A DNA stretch of 34,116 nt from Acidimicrobiia bacterium (GCA_009840735.1 VXNF01000033.1:1-34116); one strand, 5' to 3'. Shown: positions 23,169 through 31,700, counted from the first letter of the stretch. Notes: generated from the letters alone by a model not told the origin. A program made the numbers and translations.

Positions 23169-24095
23169 ATGAGGACCGGACAGGTGGCCGACCACTCCTC
23201 AGACTCATGGGCCGTTCCTGAGCCGCGCGAGACCGTCGATGTCCAGATGGACGACGGCACGGTCGTCACCGTCCGCCGCCACGGCAATCTTGACGGGAGG
23301 CGGCTCGTGCTGAGTCACGGCAACGGCCTCGCCATCGATCTCTACTACCCGTTCTGGTCACTCCTGGCCGACGACTTCGACCTCATGGTCCACGACCTCA
23401 GGAGCCATGGTTGGAACAGTGTGGGCGATCTGCGGGATCACACCGTGCCGACCTTCGCGCGTGACCACGACAGCATCCTGGCGGCGATCGACGACAGCTT
23501 CGGGGAGAAGCCGAAGGCCGGGGTCTTCCATTCGGTCTCAGCTCTCGCGGCGCTGCTCTCGCCGGCGAAAGGCAGCGGGTACTCAGCGCTAGTGCTGTTC
23601 GACCCGCCCCTCTGCCAGCCGGGGAAGGGCCACTCCGAATTCGAGACGGCCGCCAAGCAGACCTCGGCGCTGACGCGGCGCCGCTCGCCATGGTTCGCCA
23701 GCAGCCAGACTCTGATCGACGTCGTGCAGTTCATGCCGGCGTTCCGTGGCGCCGTACCGGGGATCGCCGAACTGCTGGCGACGACGACGCTCCGCGAGGA
23801 CCCCGGAGGGGACGGATACGAGCTGCGTTGCCCGCGGGAGTACGAGGCGCAGATCATCGACTACGCCAACGTCTACGCCGTTTCGGTGGACTTCGGGGAG
23901 ATCATGTGCCCAGTGAAGGTGATCGGCGCAGATCCGACCATCCCCTACTCGTACCTGCCGACACTCGATCTCAGCGACATCCTGAGCGTCGACTACGACT
24001 TCCTGCCCGACGCAACCCACTTCCTGCAGTTGGAGCAACCCACCGAATGCGTCGCGATGTTGCGGGAGTTCCTCGACTCGCTACCTGGCGCCTGA
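23169..24095 (+). CDS. Alpha/beta-hydrolase fold protein
   Basis: The protein has 308 residues from the ATG at 23169; the frame is open upstream, but that part is Arg/Pro/Ser-rich and lies in the shared promoter region. The fold is indicated by the oxyanion-hole loop SHGNG, the HDLRSHGWN segment, a nucleophile turn FHSVSA and a late catalytic His in DATHFLQLEQP. The nucleophile turn keeps Ser but has Ser and Ala where GxSxG has Gly. It is divergent from the polyketide synthase, which lacks a thioesterase, so hydrolysis of an acyl thioester or ester in the same pathway is a reasonable hypothesis. No signal peptide is seen, so it is cytoplasmic. Confidence 0.75.
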   Translation: MRTGQVADHSSDSWAVPEPRETVDVQMDDGTVVTVRRHGNLDGRRLVLSHGNGLAIDLYYPFWSLLADDFDLMVHDLRSHGWNSVGDLRDHTVPTFARDHDSILAAIDDSFGEKPKAGVFHSVSALAALLSPAKGSGYSALVLFDPPLCQPGKGHSEFETAAKQTSALTRRRSPWFASSQTLIDVVQFMPAFRGAVPGIAELLATTTLREDPGGDGYELRCPREYEAQIIDYANVYAVSVDFGEIMCPVKVIGADPTIPYSYLPTLDLSDILSVDYDFLPDATHFLQLEQPTECVAMLREFLDSLPGA

Positions 24096-24312
24096 CGGCT
24101 TCAGCCGCCGAGTCTCGCGGCGCCCCCGGTCACCAGCACACCCCCCGGCCATCACCGCGCCAGTGGATCGTCATCGGATCGTCATTCGTCCTCGGGAGCT
24201 CAGCTGGCCTCGGCCATCCCCTCATAACGCTGATGCGCCGCCTGGCTTGCTCCCGATACCGTAACCTGCCTGTGAGCACTAGATTCTGCCACCTGTCGTC
24301 GGCGGCGAACGC

Positions 24313-25053
24313 GTGGGTCTGAGCGTCAAGGTTCTCGGCTGCTCGGGCTCCTACAGCGGGGCAGGGGTGGCCTGCACCGGCTATCTGGTGGAATCTGACG
24401 CCGCGCGGGTGTGGCTCGACGCCGGGCCCGGCACTCTGGCGAACCTCCAGCGGCATCGTCAACTCACCGAGATCGACGCCATCGTCGTCACCCACGAGCA
24501 CCCCGACCATTGGCTCGACCTAGCGATGGCCTACGTCGCCTGCCGCTACTTCCTGGACCGGGCACCGATGCCCGTCTACGGAACCGCCGGCACCCACGCC
24601 CTCGCAACCGCCCTCGCCGGCACGGACGAACTCGCCCCCACGATCGACTGGCGCACCATCAGCGACGGCGACCGCGTGAGAATCGGCGACCAGCATTGGC
24701 GCTTCTCCCGCACCGACCACCCCGTTGAGACCCTCGCCCCCCGCGTGGACAGCGGCGGACGCTGCTTCGCCTTCTCCGCCGACACCGGCGAGGACTGGTC
24801 CTTCGCCCGACTCGGAAGTGGCATCGACCTAGCGCTGTGCGAGGCCACCTTCCTCCACCGCGACCTCTTGGCGCCGTCGCCTCACCTGAGCGCCCGCCAG
24901 GCAGGCGCCATGGCCGCCGAGGCCGAGGTGAAGCGGCTCCTGCTCACCCATCTGGCGCCCGGCAGCGACGCTCCAGCGTTCGGGCGGGAGGCCACCGAGG
25001 CGTTCGGCGCCCCGGTGGAACTCGTCGAAGTAGACAAGAGCTACGAGGTCTGA
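24313..25053 (+). CDS. MBL-fold metallo-hydrolase (RNase Z-like group)
   Basis: The protein has 246 residues from a GTG start. The metal-binding motif THEHPDH gives His61, His63, Asp65 and His66. Further probable ligands are an Asp in FSADTGED and a His in LLLTHLAPGSD, the order seen in the RNase Z/ElaC and related phosphodiesterase group. It lacks the long flexible arm of true tRNase Z, so the substrate is uncertain; cyclic phosphodiesters or small esters are possible. The 217-bp gap upstream holds a repeated GGATCGTCAT and nothing else I can identify. It is upstream of cysS on the same strand. Confidence 0.8.
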   Translation: MGLSVKVLGCSGSYSGAGVACTGYLVESDAARVWLDAGPGTLANLQRHRQLTEIDAIVVTHEHPDHWLDLAMAYVACRYFLDRAPMPVYGTAGTHALATALAGTDELAPTIDWRTISDGDRVRIGDQHWRFSRTDHPVETLAPRVDSGGRCFAFSADTGEDWSFARLGSGIDLALCEATFLHRDLLAPSPHLSARQAGAMAAEAEVKRLLLTHLAPGSDAPAFGREATEAFGAPVELVEVDKSYEV

Positions 25054-25186
25054 GCCCCGCCGGCGCCCGCCGGGTCGTGCAGCAAGCCGTGGGCCACCGG
25101 CACGGGCGTTTCGTCTCTGGACGGCAGGGCCGCGCCCTGCAGCACCGCACCGCTGCGTTGCTGGGGGTGGCCGGCGCGCCGGTACC

Positions 25187-26599
25187 GTGAGCTTGATGAT
25201 CCGCCTGTTCGACACGCTCCGTCGCGAGGTGGTCGAGTTGCGGCCGCGCACGCCCGGTGAGGTGTCGCTGTACGTCTGCGGGCCGACGGTCTACGACGTG
25301 CCGCACCTGGGCCACGCTCGCACGGCCGTCACCTACGACGTACTGCGCCGCTACCTGACGTGGCGGGGCGTGGACGTCAAGATGGTCAGCAACATCACCG
25401 ACGTGGACGACAAGATCATCGCCCGGGCCGCAGAGGAGGGGAGCAGCGAGGCCGACGTTGCCGCCCGCTTCAGCGACGTGTACGTCCGCGAGCTGGAGGC
25501 GCTGGGCGTGGCAGCGCCGGACGAGCGGCCACGGGCCACCGAGTACGTGGACGAGATGGTGTCGTTCACGGCGGAACTGCTGGCGCGCGGCGTGGCCTAC
25601 GTGATCGACGGCGCCGGGGTGTACTTCGACGTGGGCCGCTACCCCGACTACGGGCGACTGCCGGGACGAAGCCCCGAAGGCCTGCTGGAGGGCGCCGGCG
25701 CCCGGGTGGCGGTGGACGACCGCAAGCGCGACCCGCTGGACTTCGCCCTCTGGAAGGCCGCCAAGGAAGGCGAACCCACCTGGGACGCTCCCTGGATGCC
25801 GGGTCGGCCCGGCTGGCACATCGAGTGCGTGGCCATGGCGCTGGGACTGCTCGGCGACGGCTTCGACATCCACGGGGGAGGGTCTGACCTCATATTCCCG
25901 CACCACGAGAACGAGCGGGCCGAGGCGGAGGCGGCCGGGCGCCGCTTCGCTCGGCTCTGGATGCACTCGGCCATGGTCAACGTGGAGGGTGAGAAGATGG
26001 CGAAGTCGGCCGGCAACTTCCGCACCCTGGCGGACGTGCTGGCGGCGCAGGACCCGCGGGCGCTGCGCCTGGCGATGCTGCAAGCCCACTATCGCACCAC
26101 CATCGAGATCGACGAGGCGGCGCTGGCGTCCGCCGCAGCCGGGGTTCAGCGGCTCGACGCCTTCGCCCGACGAGTCGGGGCGCTCGGCGCTCCCGGCGGC
26201 GGCTCCGGGGCCGCGCCGACGCCGGACTGCGGCGAGGCGCGCGCCGCGTTCGCGGCGGCCATGGACGACGACCTCGGCACGCCCGCGGCTGTGGCCGCGA
26301 TCTTCGATCTGGCGCGCTGGGGGAACGTCCGCCTCGACGAGTCCGACGCCGTGGGGGCTATCGAGGCTCTCGCCACTGTGCAGGAACTCTGCGGCGCCCT
26401 CGGCCTGGAGGTGGGTCCGACCGGGCGCGCCGACGAAGACGATGGCCGCGACGCAGTACAACGGCGCGTAGACGAGCGCGACGCGGCACGGCGTGCCCGC
26501 GACTACGCCACCGCGGACGAGATCCGCTCCGAGTTGGCCACGGCGGGCATCGAACTGGAGGACACCCCGGCGGGCACCGTCTGGCGCAGGGTTCGCTGA
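25187..26599 (+). CDS. cysS: Cysteine--tRNA ligase
   Basis: The enzyme charges tRNA-Cys with cysteine. It has 470 residues from the GTG at 25187; an ATG three codons later (25196) is an equally good start. The class I motif HLGH is at 40-43 and the KMSKS-like loop KMAKS at 270-274. Zinc ligands align with known CysS: Cys31, Cys214, His239 and Glu243. The anticodon-binding tail with ARRARDYATADEIRSEL is present, which separates it from the shorter mycothiol ligase MshC. It is followed after nine bases by the APH-like kinase gene. Confidence 0.96.
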   Translation: MSLMIRLFDTLRREVVELRPRTPGEVSLYVCGPTVYDVPHLGHARTAVTYDVLRRYLTWRGVDVKMVSNITDVDDKIIARAAEEGSSEADVAARFSDVYVRELEALGVAAPDERPRATEYVDEMVSFTAELLARGVAYVIDGAGVYFDVGRYPDYGRLPGRSPEGLLEGAGARVAVDDRKRDPLDFALWKAAKEGEPTWDAPWMPGRPGWHIECVAMALGLLGDGFDIHGGGSDLIFPHHENERAEAEAAGRRFARLWMHSAMVNVEGEKMAKSAGNFRTLADVLAAQDPRALRLAMLQAHYRTTIEIDEAALASAAAGVQRLDAFARRVGALGAPGGGSGAAPTPDCGEARAAFAAAMDDDLGTPAAVAAIFDLARWGNVRLDESDAVGAIEALATVQELCGALGLEVGPTGRADEDDGRDAVQRRVDERDAARRARDYATADEIRSELATAGIELEDTPAGTVWRRVR

Positions 26600-26607
26600 G
26601 CGGGCCG

Positions 26608-27690
26608 ATGCGCGACCTGCTGGCCACCGTCGCCCGGGTTGGCGCGGACATCGCCGCGGGGTCCAGTGATCCGGTCGAAGCCAAGCTGCGCCGGGCGCTG
26701 CACGGCCCGCTGGGACTCATCCACCGGGTCGACCGCCTCGAAGAGGGGTCCTACACCACGAGGCGCTTCCGGGCCGACGTCCACCTCGCCGGCGGCGGCC
26801 GGCACTCGGTGTTCGTCAAAACCCCCTCGGTGAGCCCCGCCACCCGCCTGACAGTCGAGGCGGCCGGCCTGAGCGCCAGCGAGGTCCGGTTCTACCGCAC
26901 GCTGGCACCGGGCGTCCCCGTGCGGGTTCCGGAATGCCTCCACGCCAGCCACGACGGGACCCGCTTCATGGTCGTGCTCGAGGACCTCAACGGCCGGGCG
27001 AACCTGCCGACCGGCGGTGACGCCTGCACAGCGCGCCAAGCCCTGAACGCCATCAACGCTCTTGCCGACCTGCACGCCTTCGGTTGGGGGCGACCCCGGC
27101 GCGGCAGCGCCAGCGGTTGGCTCTTGGCTCAAGCCGAGCGCGAGCGCGCCCTCGGGGCGTGGCTGCGCGTACCGCTGATCCGGCGCGGGCTGGACCTGGC
27201 CGGAGAGCAGGTCCCCGCGCCGCTGGCCGTCGGCCTGCTCCGTTACGCCCGACAGCACAAGACCGCCGACCGCCGCCTTAGCGAGCCACCGCTGACGCTC
27301 ATCCACAACGACTGCCACCCAGGGAATCTCGCCTTTGCGGCGGAGGATCAACCGATCTTCCTGGACTGGCAGATGGTGCGCGCCGGGCAGTGGGCACGCG
27401 ACGTGGCGTACTTCTGCGCACTCGCCCTGGACCCCGCCGACCGCCGCTCGGGGGAGGGGTTGCTGCTGGACCGCTACCGCCGTCGCCTGCACGCCGCCGG
27501 AGGCCCGGACCTCGCCGCCGGCGACGCGCATGAGGCGTACCGGCGTCACGCCGCCTACGCGCTCGAGGCGGTCATCGTCACCTTGGCCCTCGGCGCCGCG
27601 CCGCGCGCCGTGATCGACACCTGGCTGGCACGAGCGACCGCCGCCAACGAAGACCTGAAGTCGTTGGAGGCTCTGCGTCTTCCCGCCTGA
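26608..27690 (+). CDS. APH/ecdysteroid-kinase-like phosphotransferase
   Basis: The 360-residue kinase-fold protein has the catalytic loop HNDCHPGN (His233, Asp235, Asn240), and the metal-binding Asp253 in FLDWQMVRAG replaces the DFG motif. An N-lobe Lys in VFVKTPS and an acidic partner in the helix with ASEVRFYRTL agree with the family. Relatives phosphorylate aminoglycosides, choline, sugars or ecdysteroids, and many environmental members have unknown small-molecule substrates. There is no reason here to call it a resistance gene. It is probably co-transcribed with cysS. Confidence 0.82.
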   Translation: MRDLLATVARVGADIAAGSSDPVEAKLRRALHGPLGLIHRVDRLEEGSYTTRRFRADVHLAGGGRHSVFVKTPSVSPATRLTVEAAGLSASEVRFYRTLAPGVPVRVPECLHASHDGTRFMVVLEDLNGRANLPTGGDACTARQALNAINALADLHAFGWGRPRRGSASGWLLAQAERERALGAWLRVPLIRRGLDLAGEQVPAPLAVGLLRYARQHKTADRRLSEPPLTLIHNDCHPGNLAFAAEDQPIFLDWQMVRAGQWARDVAYFCALALDPADRRSGEGLLLDRYRRRLHAAGGPDLAAGDAHEAYRRHAAYALEAVIVTLALGAAPRAVIDTWLARATAANEDLKSLEALRLPA

Positions 27691-27794
27691 TCAAGCCTGA
27701 GGCGACCTCGCAGCGTCGCAGCGATCGTCACCGGCGAGGAGAGCGGGCGACGACAAAGCCGAGGTGGGTGACAAAATGTCTGCAGCCCTCACGG

Positions 27795-27804
27795 AAGGAG
27801 GTGA
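27795..27804 (+). promoter_or_regulatory. Consensus Shine-Dalgarno that sets the start of the CoA transferase
   Basis: AAGGAGGTGA is a full-length match to the anti-Shine-Dalgarno sequence. It lies about eight bases before the GTG at 27810. An in-frame ATG at 27768 would put this site inside the coding region, so the GTG start is strongly preferred. Confidence 0.8.
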
Positions 27805-27809
27805 CGGGA

Positions 27810-29066
27810 GTGCACAACGTTCTCGGGGGTCTCCGAGTGGTCGAGGGGTCCGCCTTCGTCGCCGCCCCCTCCGGAGGCATGACGCTCGCACAGCTCGGCG
27901 CCGATGTGATCCGCTTCGACCCCATCGGCGGCGGCATCGACCATCGTCGCTGGCCGATCACGCCCGACGGCGCCAGCCTCTACTGGGCGGGGCTCAACAA
28001 GGGCAAGCGATCTCTGCAGGTGGACTTGCGCTCCGCCGCCGGCCGCGAGCTGCTCGCCGAGCTGATCTGCGCCCCCGGCCCCGGCGCGGGCATCTTCCTC
28101 ACGAACTTTCCGGCTGAGGGCTGGATGGGCTACGAGGCGCTGCGGGCGCGCCGGGACGACCTCATCATGGTCGCCATTTCCGGCAATCACGACGGCACCA
28201 CGGCGGTGGACTACACGGTGAACTGCGCCGTCGGCTACCCGATGGTCACCGGCCACGACTCGGGCGGGCTCGGCGACGGCGAGGGTGGCCGCGAAGAGGA
28301 CCGACCGGTAAACCATGTGCTTCCGGCCTGGGATGTGATCTGCGGGCAGACCGCGGCGGTGGGCCTGCTAGCGGCGGAGCGTCACCGGCGCCTCACCGGC
28401 GAGGGGCAGCTCGTCACGCTGGCTCTCTCCGATGTGGCTCTCGCCGCGGTCGCAGCGCTTGGCCACGTGGCCGAGGCGCAAGTCCTCGACAGCGAGCGTG
28501 CCCGCATCGGCAACGACCTCTACGGCGCCCTGGGCCGGGACTTCCGCTGCGCCGACGGGCGCCGGGTCATCGCCGTGGCGATCAGCCCCAAGCAGTGGCG
28601 GTCGCTGTGCGCCGCCTGCGAGATGGCAGAGGAGATGGCGCGCCTAGAAGCCGAGACGGGTCTCGACCTCGCACGCTCCGAAGGTGATCGCTTCCTGGCA
28701 CGCCATCGCATCTTCGCCGTGATCGAAGAATGGTGCGCGCCGCGGACCTTCGCCGAGGTGACGGAGACGTTCGACCGCCACGGCGTGTGCTGGGGCCCCT
28801 ACCAGACCTTCCGGCAGCTCGTGGCGGAGGACCCCCGCTGCTCGGTCGCCAATCCGCTGTTCGGGACCGTGACCCATCCCGGCGTGGGCACTGTGCTGGA
28901 GGCGCGTTCGCCGCTGCGCTTCGGCGGGCTCACCCTCGACGACCCCACGCCAGCGCCCCAGCTCGGCCAGCACACCGAGGAGGTCCTAGCTGAGTGCCTC
29001 GGCCTGTCGCGCACCGAGATCGGTCGGCTCCACGACGACGGCGTCGTCGCAGGCCCGCACCGCTGA
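27810..29066 (+). CDS. CaiB/BaiF (class III) CoA transferase, resembling mesaconyl-CoA C1-C4 CoA transferase (2-methylfumaryl-CoA isomerase)
   Basis: The protein has 418 residues. The N-terminal segments VVEGSAFVAAP, GGMTLAQLGADVIRFDP and YWAGLNKGKRS, plus VDYTVN and NHVLPAWD, resemble what I recall of Mct of the 3-hydroxypropionate bicycle, which moves CoA within mesaconate between C1 and C4. Asp175 (in PAWD) fits the catalytic Asp that forms the acyl anhydride in this class. Other bicycle genes are not in this window, so the true substrate may be another branched dicarboxylate. Downstream on the same strand is a Gfo/Idh/MocA gene. The Mct assignment rests on remembered family sequence and was not searched. 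Confidence 0.75.
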   Translation: MHNVLGGLRVVEGSAFVAAPSGGMTLAQLGADVIRFDPIGGGIDHRRWPITPDGASLYWAGLNKGKRSLQVDLRSAAGRELLAELICAPGPGAGIFLTNFPAEGWMGYEALRARRDDLIMVAISGNHDGTTAVDYTVNCAVGYPMVTGHDSGGLGDGEGGREEDRPVNHVLPAWDVICGQTAAVGLLAAERHRRLTGEGQLVTLALSDVALAAVAALGHVAEAQVLDSERARIGNDLYGALGRDFRCADGRRVIAVAISPKQWRSLCAACEMAEEMARLEAETGLDLARSEGDRFLARHRIFAVIEEWCAPRTFAEVTETFDRHGVCWGPYQTFRQLVAEDPRCSVANPLFGTVTHPGVGTVLEARSPLRFGGLTLDDPTPAPQLGQHTEEVLAECLGLSRTEIGRLHDDGVVAGPHR

Positions 29067-29119
29067 GCGGTCCCGCGTCCACAGCGCACTTAAGCCACAG
29101 ACCCCAAGGGAGAAGGACC

Positions 29120-30202
29120 ATGCCAGCAAGAGTCGGAGTCATCGGCACCGGGTGGTGGGCGACACGGGCGCACCTCCCCGCGATCGCCGCCAACCCCGAC
29201 GCCGAGTTGGTGGCCATCGCCGACCCGAACGAGGCGAACCGCAACCGCGCCGCCGAGGCGTTCGCGCCGCCGTCGGTGTACGGAGACCACCGAGAGATGC
29301 TGCGGACAGAGCAACTCGACGGCGTCGTCGTGGCGGTGCCGCACACTCGGCACTTCGACATCGCCCGGGACGCCTTGCAGGCGGATCTGCACGTTCTCGT
29401 CGAGAAGCCGATGGTGCTCACGAGCGGCCACGCCCGGGAGTTGCTGCAGACCGCAGCCGAGCACGACCGCCAGATCATCGTCGGCTACCCGTGGCACTAC
29501 AACGACCAGGTAGACCTTGCACGCGACTGGATCGCCTCAGGCGCCATCGGCGACCTGCTCTATGTCCACTCGCTGTTCGCGTCAATCGTCTGGGAGCTGT
29601 ACCGCGGGGATGTGGAGTCAGTCGCGGACGAGATGGGGTACACGGTCAACCCCACCGGCAGAGACACCTACAGCGACCCGGCTCTGTCCGGCGGCGGCCA
29701 GGGCGTCACCCAGATCACGCACTCCGGCGCCTTGCTGCTGCACATGACCGGCCTCGAGCCCACCGAGGTGTTCGCGCAGATGCACAACCACGACCTGCAG
29801 GTCGACCTCGTGGACGCCCTCAGCGTGCGCTTCGAGAATGGTTGCCTGGGAACGATCGGCTCGACGGGGTCCACCGTGCGCGCCCAGGAGGAGGTGCTGG
29901 AGTACCGGCTCTACGGCACCGGCGGCCACATCCTCTTCGACGTCATGCACGAGGACTTGACGATGTACCGGGCGGACGGCTCGATCACCGAGAGCCCGCC
30001 GTGCCCGCCGGCGCCGGCAGGTCGCGACTATTCCACCAGCTACCCCGAGGAAGGTCCGCTGGACAACCTGGTGGAGGTCATCGGGGGAGGCCCGAACCGC
30101 TCACCGGGCCGTCTCGGCGCCCGCGTCGTGGCCATGCTGGAGGCCGCCTATGCCTCAGCCGCCGACGGCTTGTCCCACCAGGTAGCCCCCACCGACCCAT
30201 AG
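29120..30202 (+). CDS. Gfo/Idh/MocA family oxidoreductase
   Basis: The protein has 360 residues from the ATG at 29120, preceded by GGGAGAAGGA. The N-terminal Rossmann fold has GVIGTGWWA (nucleotide loop at 6-13) and the family motif EKP at 95-97 (HVLVEKP), whose Lys is usually catalytic. The C-terminal alpha/beta substrate domain includes SGGGQGVTQITHSGALLLH, which carries the expected His on the active-site helix. Family members oxidise or reduce sugars, inositols and related polyols with NAD(P). It is convergent with an enolase-superfamily gene and near a sugar-type binding lipoprotein, which fits sugar-acid or polyol catabolism (inference). Confidence 0.9.
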   Translation: MPARVGVIGTGWWATRAHLPAIAANPDAELVAIADPNEANRNRAAEAFAPPSVYGDHREMLRTEQLDGVVVAVPHTRHFDIARDALQADLHVLVEKPMVLTSGHARELLQTAAEHDRQIIVGYPWHYNDQVDLARDWIASGAIGDLLYVHSLFASIVWELYRGDVESVADEMGYTVNPTGRDTYSDPALSGGGQGVTQITHSGALLLHMTGLEPTEVFAQMHNHDLQVDLVDALSVRFENGCLGTIGSTGSTVRAQEEVLEYRLYGTGGHILFDVMHEDLTMYRADGSITESPPCPPAPAGRDYSTSYPEEGPLDNLVEVIGGGPNRSPGRLGARVVAMLEAAYASAADGLSHQVAPTDP

Positions 30203-30210
30203 CGGCGCCG

Positions 30211-30333
30211 CCGGACAGACCGCCGAGGGAGGAGCGCCGGGGGCCGGCCGGCGGAACGATTTCGCCAGACGCTCCCGACGACGGCCACCGCCGCCCCCGA
30301 CCGGCCGGACAACCCGCCGAGGGAGGGGCGCCG
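30211..30333. repeat. Pair of 29-bp imperfect direct repeats between convergent genes
   Basis: Copies at 30211-30239 and 30305-30333 match at 26 of 29 positions (CCGGACA, then CGCCGAGGGAGG and GCGCCG). They bracket a 65-bp GC-rich spacer in the 133-bp gap between the oxidoreductase and the enolase-superfamily gene; the second copy is next to the latter's stop. No coding potential is apparent. This may be a small interspersed repeat or part of a termination region. Confidence 0.45.
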
Positions 30334-30335
30334 CG

Positions 30336-31460
30336 CTACTGCATCAGGTAGCGGTCGATCACTGCGTGGTTGATGGTGAGGCCCCAGCCCGGACCCTCGG
30401 GGACAGGCACCCAGCCGCCCTCCTGCTCGATGGGCTCGGTCACCAGCTCGTGCTGCATCGGCGAGGGGTTGGGCTTCAGTTCGAAGACCACGCCGTTGTC
30501 GCAGCTTGCGTAGAGGTTGGCCGCCGCGGCGGTGTTGATTGCGCTGGACCACGAGTGGGGCGTGAAGCGCACGCTGTGGGCGTTGGCGAACTCCACGATC
30601 TTCTTGAACCCGGTGACGCCTTCGGCCTTGCCGGGATCGGGCATGACGATGTCCGCGGCGCCGAGTTCGATGAGCTCTTTGAACGCCCGCAGCGTCCACT
30701 CCTTCTCCCCGGTGGCGACCGGCGTGCTGACGGCCTCGCGCAGGCGGATGTAGCCGCCGATGTCGTCCTGCGGCAGCGGCTCCTCGATCCAGTACAGGTT
30801 GTACGGCTCGAAGGCCCGCGCCATGGCAATGGCGTGCGACGGCGTCCAGCGCACATGCGTGCCGACGTCCACAATCACGTCGATGTCGGGGCCGACGGCG
30901 TCGCGGATGGTCGAGACGACCGCTAGATCGCGCTTGGGGTCGCGCCCGAAGCACGTCTCGGGGCTCTTGCCCCAGCCCCCCTTGACGGCCGTGTAGCCGC
31001 GGGAGGCGTAGTCGGCGAACTCCTCGCCGGTGGCGTCCAGATCCTCGGTGTCGAAGATGACGCTGGCACAGGCCCGCATCCGATCCATCCGCTTGCCGCC
31101 GAGGAGTTCGTACACGGGCACGTCCAGCAGACGCCCCTTCAGGTCCCACAGCGCCATGTCCACCGCGCTGATGGCGAAGCTGGCGATGCCGCCGTTGCCG
31201 TACCACCAGCTGCGGTCCCGCATGGCCGCCCAGAGCCGCTCCACGTCGCGGGCGTCCTGGCCGATGAGCAGCGGGGCGAACCCTTCCTCGACCACGACCT
31301 TCGTGGCCAGAGCGGCCTCGGGGAACTGTGCGATGCACTCCCCCCAGCCCACCGCGCCGTCGCTGGAGGTGACCTTGGCGATGGTGACGTAGCGGCTCTT
31401 GCCGCTGTCGTGGGGCTCGGGATAGTGCAGCGGGAATGCTTCGACAGAGGTGATGCGCAT
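30336..31460 (-). CDS. Enolase-superfamily protein (mandelate racemase/muconate lactonizing enzyme-like)
   Basis: The protein has 374 residues from the ATG at 31460; an in-frame ATG eight codons upstream (31484) has a better-spaced GAGGG and is possible. The capping domain is followed by the barrel with metal ligands Asp198 (VDVG), Glu226 (WIEEP) and Glu252 (TGEKE), and a general base His302 in PHSWSSAIN. Lys160 sits where the KxK motif is expected, but the second Lys is Gly (KGG). Such enzymes abstract a proton next to a carboxylate, most often dehydrating sugar acids. The neighbouring oxidoreductase and sugar-type binding lipoprotein suggest a sugar-acid pathway. Confidence 0.88.
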   Translation of the reverse strand: MRITSVEAFPLHYPEPHDSGKSRYVTIAKVTSSDGAVGWGECIAQFPEAALATKVVVEEGFAPLLIGQDARDVERLWAAMRDRSWWYGNGGIASFAISAVDMALWDLKGRLLDVPVYELLGGKRMDRMRACASVIFDTEDLDATGEEFADYASRGYTAVKGGWGKSPETCFGRDPKRDLAVVSTIRDAVGPDIDVIVDVGTHVRWTPSHAIAMARAFEPYNLYWIEEPLPQDDIGGYIRLREAVSTPVATGEKEWTLRAFKELIELGAADIVMPDPGKAEGVTGFKKIVEFANAHSVRFTPHSWSSAINTAAAANLYASCDNGVVFELKPNPSPMQHELVTEPIEQEGGWVPVPEGPGWGLTINHAVIDRYLMQ

Positions 31461-31551
31461 GGTCCGGCACTCTACGCGGTGCATCAGCGACGCGCCCTCG
31501 GAGGGACTCACACAGCGGCTTAGGGAGACAAGTAGACCATAGAGCGCGGCA

Positions 31552-31563
31552 GCACTAGAGTGC
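31552..31563. promoter_or_regulatory. Short palindrome GCACT-AG-AGTGC in the divergent intergenic region
   Basis: A 12-bp dyad with perfect 5-bp arms lies in the 240-bp gap between the enolase-superfamily gene and the binding-lipoprotein gene. It could be a regulator site, but no regulator gene is adjacent and it is short enough to be chance. No clear promoter boxes were found in this gap. Confidence 0.2.
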
Positions 31564-31700
31564 GCGCTCGGATCAGCGGGGATCTCATCCGTGCTGTTCC
31601 GTATGAGGGGAAGGAGAGCCTGGGTTGGCACCGGCCATGCCGCGGTTCCGTGGCGTCTCGCCGCCCTCCCCGCCCGCACCGAGGACAAAGGAGAGCAGAC

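Noticed and set aside
25187-26599. Mycothiol ligase MshC instead of CysS
   Set aside because: Length, the zinc-ligand set and the full C-terminal anticodon-binding region fit cysteinyl-tRNA synthetase; MshC is shorter and lacks that tail.
26608-27690. Aminoglycoside resistance gene
   Set aside because: Only the general APH fold motifs are present and the gene is linked to cysS; nothing points to antibiotic substrates.
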